Below are positions 8,519 through 17,267 of a DNA stretch of 64,000 nt, one piece after another. Under the pieces are notes generated by a model. It searched no databases. It saw only the letters and a program-made list of their open reading frames with translations, and had not been told where the DNA came from. Origin of the DNA: Janthinobacterium sp. UMAB-56 (GTDB lineage: Bacteria; Pseudomonadota; Gammaproteobacteria; Burkholderiales; Burkholderiaceae_D). How positions within the stretch are numbered: the stretch's first letter is position 1; each line of letters starts with the position of its first letter. The translations under genes were made by a program, and so were the position numbers. Where the stretch lies: assembly GCF_900095265.1 (NCBI RefSeq), contig NZ_LT607671.1, forward strand, positions 1-64,000. The letters run 5' to 3'.

Positions 8519-9862
8519 TCAGCGGAACTCTTCGGCCACCAGGTTGTATTTCTGCATCTTGTGATACAGGGTTTGTTTCGGCAAGCCGAGAACGGCGCTC
8601 ACTTCGCTCACGTTGCCGGAATATGCGCGTAGTTCCTGTTCGATAAGGGCACGTTCGAAGCCGTTTACTTGTTCCGCCAGCGACAGGGGACTGGCTTGCC
8701 CGCCCGCCAGCAAGCTCGAGGCCCCACCGGCGATGCCGAGCACGAAGCGGTCGGCGATATTGCGCAGTTCGCGCACATTGCCGGGCCAGGAATGGGCCAT
8801 CAGGTTGCGCATCTGTGCGCTGGACACCACGGGCGCGGCACGGTTGTAGCGGGCCGCAGCGGCCAGCACGAAGTGCTCGAACAGGATGGGAATGTCTTCG
8901 CGCCGTTCGCGCAGCGGCGGCAGATGCAGCACGATCAGATTCAAGCGGTAGTACAGGTCGCTGCGGAATTTCTGTTGCTGCGACAAGTCTTCCAGGTCCA
9001 GCTTGGCCGCCGCGATGACGCGCACGTCGACAGGCGTCGGCACGTTTGAGCCCAGGCGTTCGATATAGCGTTCCTGCAGCACGCGCAGCAATTTGACTTG
9101 CAGGGACAGGGGCAAGCTTTCGATTTCATCGAGGAAAAAAGTGCCTTGATCCGCATGCTCGATCTTGCCCACCTGGCGCTTGGCCGCGCCCGTGAACGCG
9201 CCCGGTTCGTGACCGAAGACTTCGCTTTCAAATATGCTTTCGGGAATCGCGCCGCAGTTGACGGCGACGAAGTTGTGCTTGCGGCGGTGGCTGAAGTCGT
9301 GCAGGCAGCGGGCCACCATTTCCTTGCCCGTGCCGGTGTCGCCATAGATCAGTACATCTGCCGGTTCATCGGCAACGTCGAGTATCAAGCGCCGTATGTC
9401 GCGCATCGCCACGGAATTCCCCAGCAGGCGTGCTTCGATGCCGCCGCCGTCCTCGAGCTGGCGGCGCAGGCTGTGCACTTCCAGCGTCAGGCGCCGCGTT
9501 TCCAGCGCGCGCAGGATGACGTCAACCAGTTGCTCGGATGAATAGGGTTTTTCGATGAAATCGTAGGCGCCCGTGCGCATGGCGTGCACGGCCATCGTGA
9601 TGTCGCCGTGGCCTGTGACGAGAATCACGGGCAAGTTGGCATCGAGCGTCTTGACCGCTTGCAGCAATTCCAGGCCGCTCATGCCGGGCAGGCGCACGTC
9701 GCTCACGACGATGCCGGGAAAATCCGGCGTCAGCAGTTTATAGGCCAGCTCGGCCGAATGAAACGCCAGCACGTCCAGGCCGGCCAGCTGCAGTGCCTGC
9801 TCGCTGCCTTCGCGTACGGTGGGGTCGTCCTCGACCAGCAAGACCTTCAAGCCGTCAAACAT
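8519..9862 (-). CDS. dctD: Sigma-54-dependent response regulator, DctD-like
   Basis: A 447-residue NtrC-family activator. Domains in order are a receiver (about 5-120, phospho-acceptor Asp in VVSDVRLPG), a AAA+ sigma-54 interaction domain with Walker A GDTGTGKE, the sigma-54 contact loop GAFTGA and Walker B FLDEIE, and a C-terminal Fis-type helix-turn-helix (GLPKQTLYHKMQKY). ATG 9862 has AGGAGG upstream. It overlaps the end of the sensor kinase gene by 8 bases, indicating translational coupling. Close proximity to dctA, which carries a sigma-54 promoter, supports a role as the activator of C4-dicarboxylate uptake. Confidence 0.9.
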   Translation of the reverse strand: MFDGLKVLLVEDDPTVREGSEQALQLAGLDVLAFHSAELAYKLLTPDFPGIVVSDVRLPGMSGLELLQAVKTLDANLPVILVTGHGDITMAVHAMRTGAYDFIEKPYSSEQLVDVILRALETRRLTLEVHSLRRQLEDGGGIEARLLGNSVAMRDIRRLILDVADEPADVLIYGDTGTGKEMVARCLHDFSHRRKHNFVAVNCGAIPESIFESEVFGHEPGAFTGAAKRQVGKIEHADQGTFFLDEIESLPLSLQVKLLRVLQERYIERLGSNVPTPVDVRVIAAAKLDLEDLSQQQKFRSDLYYRLNLIVLHLPPLRERREDIPILFEHFVLAAAARYNRAAPVVSSAQMRNLMAHSWPGNVRELRNIADRFVLGIAGGASSLLAGGQASPLSLAEQVNGFERALIEQELRAYSGNVSEVSAVLGLPKQTLYHKMQKYNLVAEEFR

Positions 9863-11762
9863 GTTTTTCCTCCTGCGTTGCAATCTGTAGTTCGATGGTG
9901 AAGATGGCGCCGCCGCCGGGGGCGTTTTCGGCGCGCAGCACGCCGCCGAACTGGCGCGTGATCTGTTCGGAAATGGCCAGTCCCAGGCCCAGTCCCAGGC
10001 CTTGCGGCTTGGTCGTGAAGAACGGTTCGAACAGGTGTTCGCACACTTCCGTCGACAGGCCCGGCCCCGTGTCAGCCACGTGGATCAGCACATGCTCCGG
10101 CGTGCACTCGACGGACACGCGCAGGCTGCGCACGTCGCTGCCATTCATGGCGTCGAGCGCATTCGCGTACAGGTTCACCAGCACTTGCTCAAGGCGGTTG
10201 CTTTCGCACATGGCGAAGATGTCTTCGGGCGGCAGTTGCAGGGTGAAACGCACATTTTCCACCTGCAGGCGGCGTTCGACGAGGAACAGGGCATTGCTGA
10301 TCGCCGTGGGAATCGAGACGGAGGTCAGGCTGGTGGTCGACTTGCGCGCAAAAATCTTTAACTGTCCGGTAATGGTCCCCATCCTGGCTGCAATTTGTGA
10401 GATCTTCGCCAGGTTGCGCCGCGCATCGTCGAGCCGGCCGCGCTCGAGCAGGATGACGGCATTGTCGGACATGGTGCGCAGCGCCGTCAGCGGCTGGTTG
10501 AGTTCATGCGTGATGCTGGCCGACATCTGTCCCAGCACGGCCATCTTGCCGGCCTGGAATAGTTCATTCTGCGTGATGTGGAGTTTCTGCTCGGCTTTGC
10601 TGCGCACCTCGATTTCCTGGCTCAGGCTTTGCGTCATGGCATTGAGTTCCGAGGTGCGTTCCTCGACCATGGCTTCCAGATTGTCGTAGGCATGCTGCAG
10701 ATCTTCGCGGGCGCGCAATTTTTGCGCCACGGCCGCGCGGCGCTGGCGCAGGTAAAAGAATAGCAGCATGAAAAAACCCAGCAGTACGCAAGAGAAGGCG
10801 GCCGCTGCGCGCGCACTGGCCTTGGCCTGAGCCAGGTCGGACAGGTAAATAAAAGTCCAGCCTTGCGGCGATTTGAGCTTGATTTGCGTCATCACGCTGG
10901 AGCTGATCTTGGGAGGGGTGTCGGCGTGTTCCTGCTCGCGCACGCTGATCACGCGCGCCCCATTGCCCAACTGGCGGTCGGAGACGAAGGGGATGGCGGC
11001 CAGCTGCTTCGAATAATACTGGCGCGTGCGGTTGAGCAGTGCCGTGATTTCGGGCGACAGCGGCGCCAGGGTCTTGTATTTCCAGTCCGCCATGGAGCTG
11101 AGGAAGATCACGCCATGCTCGTCGGCCAGCATGACCTTGTCGGCGCCCTGCACCCAGCGCTTTTCCAGGGTTTCCAGGTTCACCTTCACCGTTGCCAGGC
11201 CCAGCATGTGACCATTCTGGTAAATGCCATGGGCAAAGAAGTAGCCGGGCTCCAGCCGCGTCGTGCCGACGCCATAAAAACGCCCTGGCGTGCCGCGCAG
11301 CGCATCCTGGGCGTAGGGGCGGAACGAGATATTGTCGCCAATAAAGCTGTCGGGCTGCTGCCAGTTGCTGGCGGCCCGCGTGTTGCCGTCGAGGTTGCTG
11401 ATGAAGATCGTCGAGGATTTCGCCTGGGCATTCATCTGCTCAAGGTAATGATTGACCGTATCGACCAGCACCGGGTCTTCCGGGTGCTGCAGCAGGCGGA
11501 TCACGTCACGGTTCAGCTCCAGGGTCTTGGGCAGGAAGTCGTATTTTTCCAGCGCATTTTCCAGGCTGCTGACATACACCTCCAGGCGCTGTGCGCCGCT
11601 GGCCTGCAGTTTGCCAATGGCGATGCGTTCGGTCCAGAAATACACGAGCCAGACGGTGGCCAGGCAGGCGGCCAGCACCACACCCCAGGCCAGCGTTTCG
11701 CGGCCCGACCGTTGCGACAGGCGCTGGCGCCAGGAAAGGGAGGGTTTGTTACTGCTATGCAT
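9855..11762 (-). CDS. dctB: Sensor histidine kinase, DctB-like
   Basis: A 635-residue membrane kinase. A first membrane helix (about 25-45) is followed by a periplasmic double-Cache region of about 260 residues, a second helix (about 300-320, AAFSCVLLGFFMLLFFYL), a coiled coil (QHAYDNLEAMVEERTSELNA), a HisKA domain with the phosphorylated His in ITHELNQPL, and an HATPase domain with GLGLGLGLA. This is the DctB architecture, which senses succinate, fumarate and malate through the Cache domain. ATG 11762 lacks a strong ribosome site; a GTG at 11792 is the alternative. It heads an operon with dctD. Confidence 0.9.
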   Translation of the reverse strand: MHSSNKPSLSWRQRLSQRSGRETLAWGVVLAACLATVWLVYFWTERIAIGKLQASGAQRLEVYVSSLENALEKYDFLPKTLELNRDVIRLLQHPEDPVLVDTVNHYLEQMNAQAKSSTIFISNLDGNTRAASNWQQPDSFIGDNISFRPYAQDALRGTPGRFYGVGTTRLEPGYFFAHGIYQNGHMLGLATVKVNLETLEKRWVQGADKVMLADEHGVIFLSSMADWKYKTLAPLSPEITALLNRTRQYYSKQLAAIPFVSDRQLGNGARVISVREQEHADTPPKISSSVMTQIKLKSPQGWTFIYLSDLAQAKASARAAAAFSCVLLGFFMLLFFYLRQRRAAVAQKLRAREDLQHAYDNLEAMVEERTSELNAMTQSLSQEIEVRSKAEQKLHITQNELFQAGKMAVLGQMSASITHELNQPLTALRTMSDNAVILLERGRLDDARRNLAKISQIAARMGTITGQLKIFARKSTTSLTSVSIPTAISNALFLVERRLQVENVRFTLQLPPEDIFAMCESNRLEQVLVNLYANALDAMNGSDVRSLRVSVECTPEHVLIHVADTGPGLSTEVCEHLFEPFFTTKPQGLGLGLGLAISEQITRQFGGVLRAENAPGGGAIFTIELQIATQEEKHV

Positions 11763-11821
11763 AAAATTAGCTGCCAACTTGCAGGAACCCACAGTATCGC
11801 ATTTAAATATTGCGTAAAAAG

Positions 11822-11852
11822 AAAAAGCCGCCGGACATGCACCCGGCGGCTT
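11822..11852 (-). terminator. Terminator of the porin gene
   Basis: A perfect 10-bp GC-rich stem (11825-11834 with 11843-11852) with an 8-nt loop is followed, in the minus direction, by TTTTTC. It separates the porin from the dctBD operon. Confidence 0.85.
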
Positions 11853-11871
11853 GCGCTGTATTCAGCCGCGA

Positions 11872-12864
11872 TCAGAAGGTATGACGCATGCCTAAATTGA
11901 AACCGCTGTTGCCGGTGCCATCGTCGGTGGCATTGCCGACGGTGAAGGTGGCACCGTTCTTGTTGCTGATATGGCCGTAACCGGTGTACAGGTCGCTGCG
12001 CTTGGACAGCGCATAGAAGGCGCCGATGGCCCACTGCTGGGCGTCACGGTTCAGGTTGCTCTTGTCGTTGTGGCGGATGTAGGACGCGACCAGCTTGGTG
12101 GCGCCGAACGGGGCGCTGAAGCCAACGATGATGTCGTTGCTCTTGCTGTCGTCGATGGCGCGGTTGTCGGCGTAGCCGAAGTTGCCTTGCAGCACGCCAA
12201 AGTCGTAGCGCGCGGCCAGCAGGGTGTTGCGCGTTTGTTGCGACACCAAATTTTCCTTGCGGTGATGCGTCAGGGTCACGTTCAGCGGGCCGTCGATGTA
12301 ATGCACGGCACCGCCCATGCTGCGATTTTTCGCATTGTCGCCTGCCACTTCGCCAAAGCCATACGCCAGGTCGGCCGACAGCTTGCTCCAGGTCGGCGTG
12401 CTGTATTGCACCATGTTATCGACGCGGTAATTCGTCGTCGCCATGATGTTCGATGCCGTGCCGGCCAGGCCGATGACAAACGGATCGGCCACGTCGCGCA
12501 GGGCCAGGTAGTACGGCGTATATTGGCGGCCCAGGGTGACGGCGCCGGCGCTGCCGGTCAGGCCGACATACGCCTGGCGGCCGAACAGCCGGCCGCCCTG
12601 ACCCGAGGTACCGGTATCGATATTGAAACCGCTTTCCAGTACGAAGGTGGCGGCCAGGCCAGCACCCAGGTCTTCCTTGCCCTTGAAGCCGATGCGCGAG
12701 CCCGAGGCCACGCCGGAAGCGACGCGGTTCAGGCGGTCGCCGGCCGCATCTTTGTCGAACACCAGGCCGGCGTCAGCCACGCCATACATGGTCACGCTGG
12801 ATTGAGCCAATGCGCCGCCGGAAGCTGCGCCAAGGGCCAGCAGGGTAAACAGGACTTTTTTCAT
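11872..12864 (-). CDS. Gram-negative trimeric porin (beta-proteobacterial type)
   Basis: A 330-residue outer membrane porin. A classical signal peptide MKKVLFTLLALGAASGGALA precedes QSSVTMYGVADAGL, the hallmark N-terminus of betaproteobacterial general porins, and the chain ends in MRHTF with a terminal Phe for BAM recognition. Sixteen-strand trimeric porins allow diffusion of small hydrophilic solutes. It lies between dctA and dctBD, on the same strand, which suggests it may help C4-dicarboxylates cross the outer membrane; I could not find a GG-N10-GC sigma-54 site in its own upstream region, so co-regulation is only a guess. Confidence 0.92.
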   Translation of the reverse strand: MKKVLFTLLALGAASGGALAQSSVTMYGVADAGLVFDKDAAGDRLNRVASGVASGSRIGFKGKEDLGAGLAATFVLESGFNIDTGTSGQGGRLFGRQAYVGLTGSAGAVTLGRQYTPYYLALRDVADPFVIGLAGTASNIMATTNYRVDNMVQYSTPTWSKLSADLAYGFGEVAGDNAKNRSMGGAVHYIDGPLNVTLTHHRKENLVSQQTRNTLLAARYDFGVLQGNFGYADNRAIDDSKSNDIIVGFSAPFGATKLVASYIRHNDKSNLNRDAQQWAIGAFYALSKRSDLYTGYGHISNKNGATFTVGNATDDGTGNSGFNLGMRHTF

Positions 12865-12942
12865 GAAAATCTCTCTAATAAGTTGGAATGACTACTGATC
12901 GCACTACCTGACTGCTTGTTACTCAACATGGACAACAAATAA

Positions 12943-12965
12943 ATGGCCCGCTTGTGGCGGGCCAT
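12943..12965 (-). terminator. Probable terminator of dctA
   Basis: A perfect 9-bp stem (12943-12951 with 12957-12965), 5-nt loop, followed in the minus direction by TTTATTTGTT. It lies just after the dctA stop codon. Confidence 0.75.
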
Positions 12966-12972
12966 GGCGCTA

Positions 12973-14286
12973 TCAGGCTTTGCTAGCGTGGTCAGCTTCG
13001 CCCCAATGGCTTTCCGTGTTCTGGTTGGCGGCGTTGGCCGCGGCGGCTTCTTCCTCGGTGGCCAGGCCACCTTCCCACTTGGCGACGACGGCCGTGGCGA
13101 CGGCATTGCCGACCGCGTTGGTGGCCGAACGGCCCATGTCGAGGAATTGGTCGACACCCATCAGCAGCAGCAAGCCCGCTTCCGGAATATTGAATTGGTT
13201 CAGGGTAGCGGCAATCACGACCAGCGAGGCGCGCGGCACGCCGGCCATGCCTTTCGAGGTCAGCATCAGCAGCAGCAGCATGGTGATCTGTGTGCCGATC
13301 GACAGGTCGATACCATAGGCTTGCGCGATGAACAGCACGGCAAAGGTGCAATACATCATCGAACCGTCGAGGTTGAAGGAGTAGCCCATTGGCAACACAA
13401 AACTGGAAATCTTGCGGTCCACGCCAAATTGGTCGAGCGCCGTCAGCAGTTTTGGATAGGCCGCTTCCGAGCTGGCCGTCGAGAAGGCCAACAGGAACGG
13501 TTCGCGGATCAGGCCGACGAGCTTGAAGATGCGCGGGCCGATGACGACGAAGCCGGCGCCGATCAGCAGTGTCCACAGGCACAGCAGGCCCACGTAGAAG
13601 CCGCCCATGAACTTGGCAAACGTGACCAGCACGCCCAGGCCGTGCGTGGTGATGACGGAAGCCATCGCGGCGAACACGGCCAGCGGAGCCAGGTTCATGA
13701 TGGTGCCGGTGATGCGCAGCATGACTTGCGCCAGCTGGTCGACGACGGCCGTCAGGGTCTTGCCCGATTCGCCCAGGCCGGCCAGTGCGCCGCCGAAGAA
13801 GATCGAGAACACCAGTACTTGCAGGATTTCATTATTGGCCATGGCCTCGATCGGCGACTTCGGCACCAGGTGCGTGAAGAAATCTTTCAAGGTGAAGGCG
13901 GCCGTTTTCAGATTGGTTGAAGCGTGCACGTCCGGCAATGGCAAACCGAGGTTGGTACCCAGCTGCATCAGGTTCGACAGCACCATGCCCAGCGCCAGCG
14001 AGACCAGCGAGGCAACCACGAACCAGCACATGGCTTTCAAGCCGATACGGCCCGCCGTCTTGCCGTCGCCCATGTGGGCGATGCCGACTGTCAGGGTAGA
14101 GAACACCAGCAACGCAATGATCATCTTGATCAGGCGCAGGAAGACGTCGGTGACGATGGAAATATTGCCAGCGATCTGGGCGCTGAGCTTGGCATCAGGG
14201 AAGGCGGTGTTGCATCCATAACCGACGGCAATGCCGAGGACCATGGCAATCAGGATGTACAGGGTTAATGGCCGTTTCTTTTTCAT
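12973..14286 (-). CDS. dctA: C4-dicarboxylate:cation symporter DctA (DAACS family)
   Basis: A 437-residue inner membrane transporter of the dicarboxylate/amino acid:cation symporter family. Visible hallmarks are the serine-rich re-entrant loop AFSTASSEAAYPK, the SFNLDGSMMY segment with the TM7 cation-site Asn and Asp, the SKGMAGVPRAS hairpin 2 and the VDQFLDMGRSATNAVGNA TM8 motif, which is typical of DctA rather than glutamate carriers. It imports succinate, fumarate and malate with protons or sodium. ATG 14286 is preceded by GGAGGAG; the frame extends upstream without support. Upstream lies a sigma-54 promoter, and the DctBD pair is encoded nearby. Confidence 0.93.
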   Translation of the reverse strand: MKKKRPLTLYILIAMVLGIAVGYGCNTAFPDAKLSAQIAGNISIVTDVFLRLIKMIIALLVFSTLTVGIAHMGDGKTAGRIGLKAMCWFVVASLVSLALGMVLSNLMQLGTNLGLPLPDVHASTNLKTAAFTLKDFFTHLVPKSPIEAMANNEILQVLVFSIFFGGALAGLGESGKTLTAVVDQLAQVMLRITGTIMNLAPLAVFAAMASVITTHGLGVLVTFAKFMGGFYVGLLCLWTLLIGAGFVVIGPRIFKLVGLIREPFLLAFSTASSEAAYPKLLTALDQFGVDRKISSFVLPMGYSFNLDGSMMYCTFAVLFIAQAYGIDLSIGTQITMLLLLMLTSKGMAGVPRASLVVIAATLNQFNIPEAGLLLLMGVDQFLDMGRSATNAVGNAVATAVVAKWEGGLATEEEAAAANAANQNTESHWGEADHASKA

Positions 14287-14414
14287 TTTGACTCCTCCGG
14301 TGAAACGCCGCTGTGAGCGGATTATTGATAGCGAGCAACTCAAGCTTGGAGTCAATATTTCTCAGAAACAAGCCCTTGCGTGCCAGCGATTATTTGCAGC
14401 AAAACCTGTACATA

Positions 14415-14428
14415 GCAAAGGATATGCC
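14415..14428 (-). promoter_or_regulatory. Sigma-54 (RpoN) promoter of dctA
   Basis: On the minus strand the sequence AGGCATATCCTTTGCT gives GG-N10-GC at exact spacing, with four of the -24 bases (GGCA) and all of the -12 element TTGCT matching the consensus TGGCACG-N4-TTGCW. It lies about 130 bases before the dctA start, and a DctD-type activator is encoded in the same locus. Confidence 0.72.
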
Positions 14429-14546
14429 TGAAATGAGAATTTGGGAGCTAAGTTCTTAAGTTGTTGATTTAAGGAAGCTTTTTTGTTGCTAAGATGTCGC
14501 AAATTGGCGTGCTTGCGCGAAATATTGGACGCGGTGGATGATCGCT

Positions 14547-14562
14547 GTATGACTTTTCATAC
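14547..14562. promoter_or_regulatory. Palindrome, candidate upstream activator site for DctD
   Basis: GTATGA-CTTT-TCATAC is a perfect 6-bp inverted repeat with a 4-base spacer, centred about 130 bases upstream of the sigma-54 promoter. That distance suits a bacterial enhancer-binding protein. The assignment to DctD is inference. Confidence 0.45.
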
Positions 14563-14611
14563 GCTAGTCGCGGCAGGTCGTGCGTGCAGCAAAAAGACAA
14601 GATTATCAGGA

Positions 14612-14639
14612 CAATAAAAAAGCCCCTCCGAAGAGGGGC
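14612..14639 (-). terminator. Terminator of the TonB-dependent receptor gene
   Basis: A 7-bp GC-rich stem (14622-14628 with 14633-14639) closed by a UUCG tetraloop in the minus-strand transcript, followed by TTTTTTATTGT. The rest of the 14287-14669 gap holds the dctA control region described separately. Confidence 0.9.
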
Positions 14640-14669
14640 CCGATGTTGCGCGATTCTGTACTATTGACG

Positions 14670-17000
14670 TTAGAACTTGATATTCGCCGTCAGGCTGAAC
14701 GAACGTGGCTGGCCAGGGGTGTAGCGGAAGCCGGACTTGTTGATGGCCGCCACATAGGTCTTGTCGGCCAGGTTGTAGGCGTTCAACTGCAAGTCGAGGT
14801 TTTTGTTGACGGTGTAGGTCGCCATGGCGTCGAAGACCCAGTAGGCATCCACGCGGACCGGGGTGCCGACGGCGCCATCGGTGCCGCGCAGCATTTCACC
14901 CACGTAACGCGCGCCGCCGCCTATCTTCAGGCCAAACGGCAGGGTGTACGAAGTCCAGCTGGTGAACGACTGTTTCGGTGTGTAGCTGAGGTTATTGATG
15001 CCGCTGGCCGTGACGACCTTGCCCGACTCGACCTTGGTATTCATGCGCGTATAGCCGGCGCTGACCAGCCAGTTCGGCATGACTTCACCCACCACCCCGA
15101 TTTCGATGCCTTCCACGCGCTTCTTGCCGGTCTGATAGTAGATCAGATCGACAGGATCCTGTTCCACTTCATTTTTCACGGTGGTCTGGTAGACGGCGGC
15201 GGACAGCGACAGTTTTTGCTTCAGGAAGTCCCACTTGGTGCCGATTTCCTTGGTGATGGTTTCCTGCGCGTCATAGTTCGGGTTTTGCGCGCTGCTGGCG
15301 CCGGTGCTCAGCACAAAACTGGTACCCGGTGGCGCTTTCGACGTGGCCAGCAAGGCATACACGCTGCTGTCCGGCGTCGGCTTGTACATGGCCGAGATCT
15401 TGCCATTGGCAAAGGCATCGTTCAAGGTGATATGCACCGGAATCGGCGTGCCGACTGGCAGTTTTTGCACCTGGCCCGTCGCCACAGCCGTTTGCAGGGT
15501 GACGGCGTCATAGGTGGAGTTGAAATGGTCGAAGCGCACGCCGCCATTAAAGAGCCACTTGTCGCCGAACTTGACGGTGTCGAAGACATAAGCGCTTTGC
15601 GTATTGACTTCGCCTTGCGCGTAGGCGCCGCTGCGCACGGGATTGTGGCCGGTGACGGGGTCATGCGGGTTCGGCCGGTACAGGTTCGCTGCCGGCAAGG
15701 TGCCCAGGCTGGCGGCCACATAGCTGTAGTTGGTCTGTTTTTCGCTGGTGAACTCGGCGCCGGCCACCACGGAGTGCTTCAGCACGCCGGTGTCGAATTG
15801 CGCGCTGACCACGGTCTGATTGGTCAGAATCGTGTTTTCCTGGTCCTTGACGGTGCGCAGCGAGCGCGCCAGGGTCCAGCTCGACGGATCGGCGGCGTCC
15901 GGCGTCTTCAGGTTGGCGGTGTTGCCCATGAAGGCCGTCAGCAGGTAATCCTGCTTGGTCTTGCCGTAACGCGTGGTGTTCTGGATTTGCACGTTGGGCA
16001 AGAAATCATGGTCGATGCGCAAGGTGCCCATATCGGCCTTGACCTTGTTGTAGTCCGCAGTGGAGCCGTAAAAATTCTTCGGGTCGACCCTGGCCGCGCT
16101 GGTCAGGAAGGTGCGCACGACCGGGTTGGCCGTTGTGGCGGTGTCGGGCGCCGAGTAGCCTGGCAAGCCGATGGTCGGCACGCCGCCGTCGGGCACGTTG
16201 TTCTGGTCCACGTGCAGGTAGCTGGCCGTGATGCGCGTTGGCTTGCCGATGCCGAAGGTGACGGTAGGCGCGAAGGCCCAGCGCTTGTTGGTGACTTCAT
16301 CGCGGGCCGGGTCGCCGCTGTCCTGCGTCATCAGGTTCAGGCGCAAGGCCGTGCCGGTATCGCTGTCGAGGACGCGGTTCCAGTCGGCCGTGGCGCGTTT
16401 CTGCTTGCCGCTGCCCGCCGTCAGCAGCGAATTGAATTTGTTTTCCATGCTCGCCGTCTTGCTGACCAGGTTGATCGAGCCGGTGGGCGAACCGCGGCCG
16501 CTATCCGTGCCCGCCGGGCCCTTCAGTACATCGATCTGTTCGATGTTGAAGACGTCGCGCGAGATGGAACCCACGTCGCGCACGCCATCGACATAGATGC
16601 TGCCGGACGAATCGAAACCGCGCATGTAGACGGCGTCGCCCGTGTTGGTGTTGCCGTTTTCGCCGAGGAAGAAGGTTCCCACGCCCGGCGTGTTGCGCAG
16701 CGCATCCGTCAGAGTCAGCGCGCCTTGCTGTTCGATCAATTCCTTCTTGATCACGACGATGGTTTGCGGCGTATTGATCAGCTCTTCCGTGTATTTCGGC
16801 GACGAGGCTTTTTCGGCCTTGAAATCATTTTCCTTGGAGCCCACGACCTTGATTTCGTTCAGGGTTTGCTGCGCTGCCGGGGCGCTTTGACCGGCCGGGT
16901 CCGCCGCCTGGGCGGCGACGGGCAGCAGCATCACGGCCAGGGCGGCGCCGATGTGCTGGTTGAAACGGGTTGGTGCGTGTTTGCGGCTCTTGATTGCCAT
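14670..17000 (-). CDS. TonB-dependent catecholate siderophore receptor, Fiu-like
   Basis: A 776-residue outer membrane receptor. A signal peptide (cleaved near AAQAAD, residues 30-33) is followed by a plug domain containing TPQTIVVIKKELI and the DALRNTPGV motif, then GPAGTDSGRGSPTGSINLVSK and a 22-strand barrel ending in FSLTANIKF. The TonB box is probably LNEIKVVG (about residues 47-54). Overall order and the GRGSPTGSIN sequence match Fiu-type catecholate receptors that import Fe(III)-dihydroxybenzoylserine-like chelates. A Fur box lies about 130 bases upstream, so iron repression is expected. It is monocistronic with its own terminator; the substrate is inferred from family. Confidence 0.9.
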   Translation of the reverse strand: MAIKSRKHAPTRFNQHIGAALAVMLLPVAAQAADPAGQSAPAAQQTLNEIKVVGSKENDFKAEKASSPKYTEELINTPQTIVVIKKELIEQQGALTLTDALRNTPGVGTFFLGENGNTNTGDAVYMRGFDSSGSIYVDGVRDVGSISRDVFNIEQIDVLKGPAGTDSGRGSPTGSINLVSKTASMENKFNSLLTAGSGKQKRATADWNRVLDSDTGTALRLNLMTQDSGDPARDEVTNKRWAFAPTVTFGIGKPTRITASYLHVDQNNVPDGGVPTIGLPGYSAPDTATTANPVVRTFLTSAARVDPKNFYGSTADYNKVKADMGTLRIDHDFLPNVQIQNTTRYGKTKQDYLLTAFMGNTANLKTPDAADPSSWTLARSLRTVKDQENTILTNQTVVSAQFDTGVLKHSVVAGAEFTSEKQTNYSYVAASLGTLPAANLYRPNPHDPVTGHNPVRSGAYAQGEVNTQSAYVFDTVKFGDKWLFNGGVRFDHFNSTYDAVTLQTAVATGQVQKLPVGTPIPVHITLNDAFANGKISAMYKPTPDSSVYALLATSKAPPGTSFVLSTGASSAQNPNYDAQETITKEIGTKWDFLKQKLSLSAAVYQTTVKNEVEQDPVDLIYYQTGKKRVEGIEIGVVGEVMPNWLVSAGYTRMNTKVESGKVVTASGINNLSYTPKQSFTSWTSYTLPFGLKIGGGARYVGEMLRGTDGAVGTPVRVDAYWVFDAMATYTVNKNLDLQLNAYNLADKTYVAAINKSGFRYTPGQPRSFSLTANIKF

Positions 17001-17131
17001 CTTGCTCTCTCGATAAGGTCAGGGTAGTGGTTCCTGGCTGGCTCTGCGACGCGGTGTGTAGGCAGGCGGGCAAGTGGCTGGCGATGGAGACGGAAGGCCG
17101 TATTGTAATAACTGGGCGCTATTTCGTAAAT

Positions 17132-17150
17132 GAGAATCGTTATCAGTATC
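17132..17150. promoter_or_regulatory. Fur box
   Basis: GAGAATCGTTATCAGTATC matches the 19-bp Fur consensus GATAATGATAATCATTATC at 14 of 19 positions. It is in the intergenic region upstream of the siderophore receptor and on the nudC side of the divergent pair, so it should mainly repress the receptor under iron sufficiency. Confidence 0.8.
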
Positions 17151-17198
17151 ATTTACGCAACGGATAGGGCGTGCCGCAAAAAAAACACTGTCATGGCT

Positions 17199-17215
17199 CA
17201 TGCATGCATGCATGC
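17199..17215. repeat. Short CATG tandem repeat
   Basis: Four full CATG units plus one base lie in the leader before nudC, outside the preferred coding start. If translation began at the upstream frame the repeat would be coding (His-Ala-Cys-Met), but no ribosome site supports that. Confidence 0.5.
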
Positions 17216-17267
17216 TTGCTTTGCTGCCCGACCGCTGCTATGCGCGCAGGCGTTCCGGAGCAGGAGT

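Noticed and set aside
14369-14385. Perfect TGGCACG on the minus strand upstream of dctA as sigma-54 -24 element
   Set aside because: The following GC is at 9 rather than 10 bases, and the -12 bases do not match; the site at 14415-14428 has exact spacing.
14580-17027. 815-residue open frame opposite the TonB receptor
   Set aside because: Antisense artefact over a clear receptor gene; includes the receptor's terminator and promoter region.
17130-17267. N-terminal extension of NudC through the CATG repeat
   Set aside because: No ribosome site at the earlier start and the family begins near MMSNLYK, which has GGAG/AGGAG upstream.
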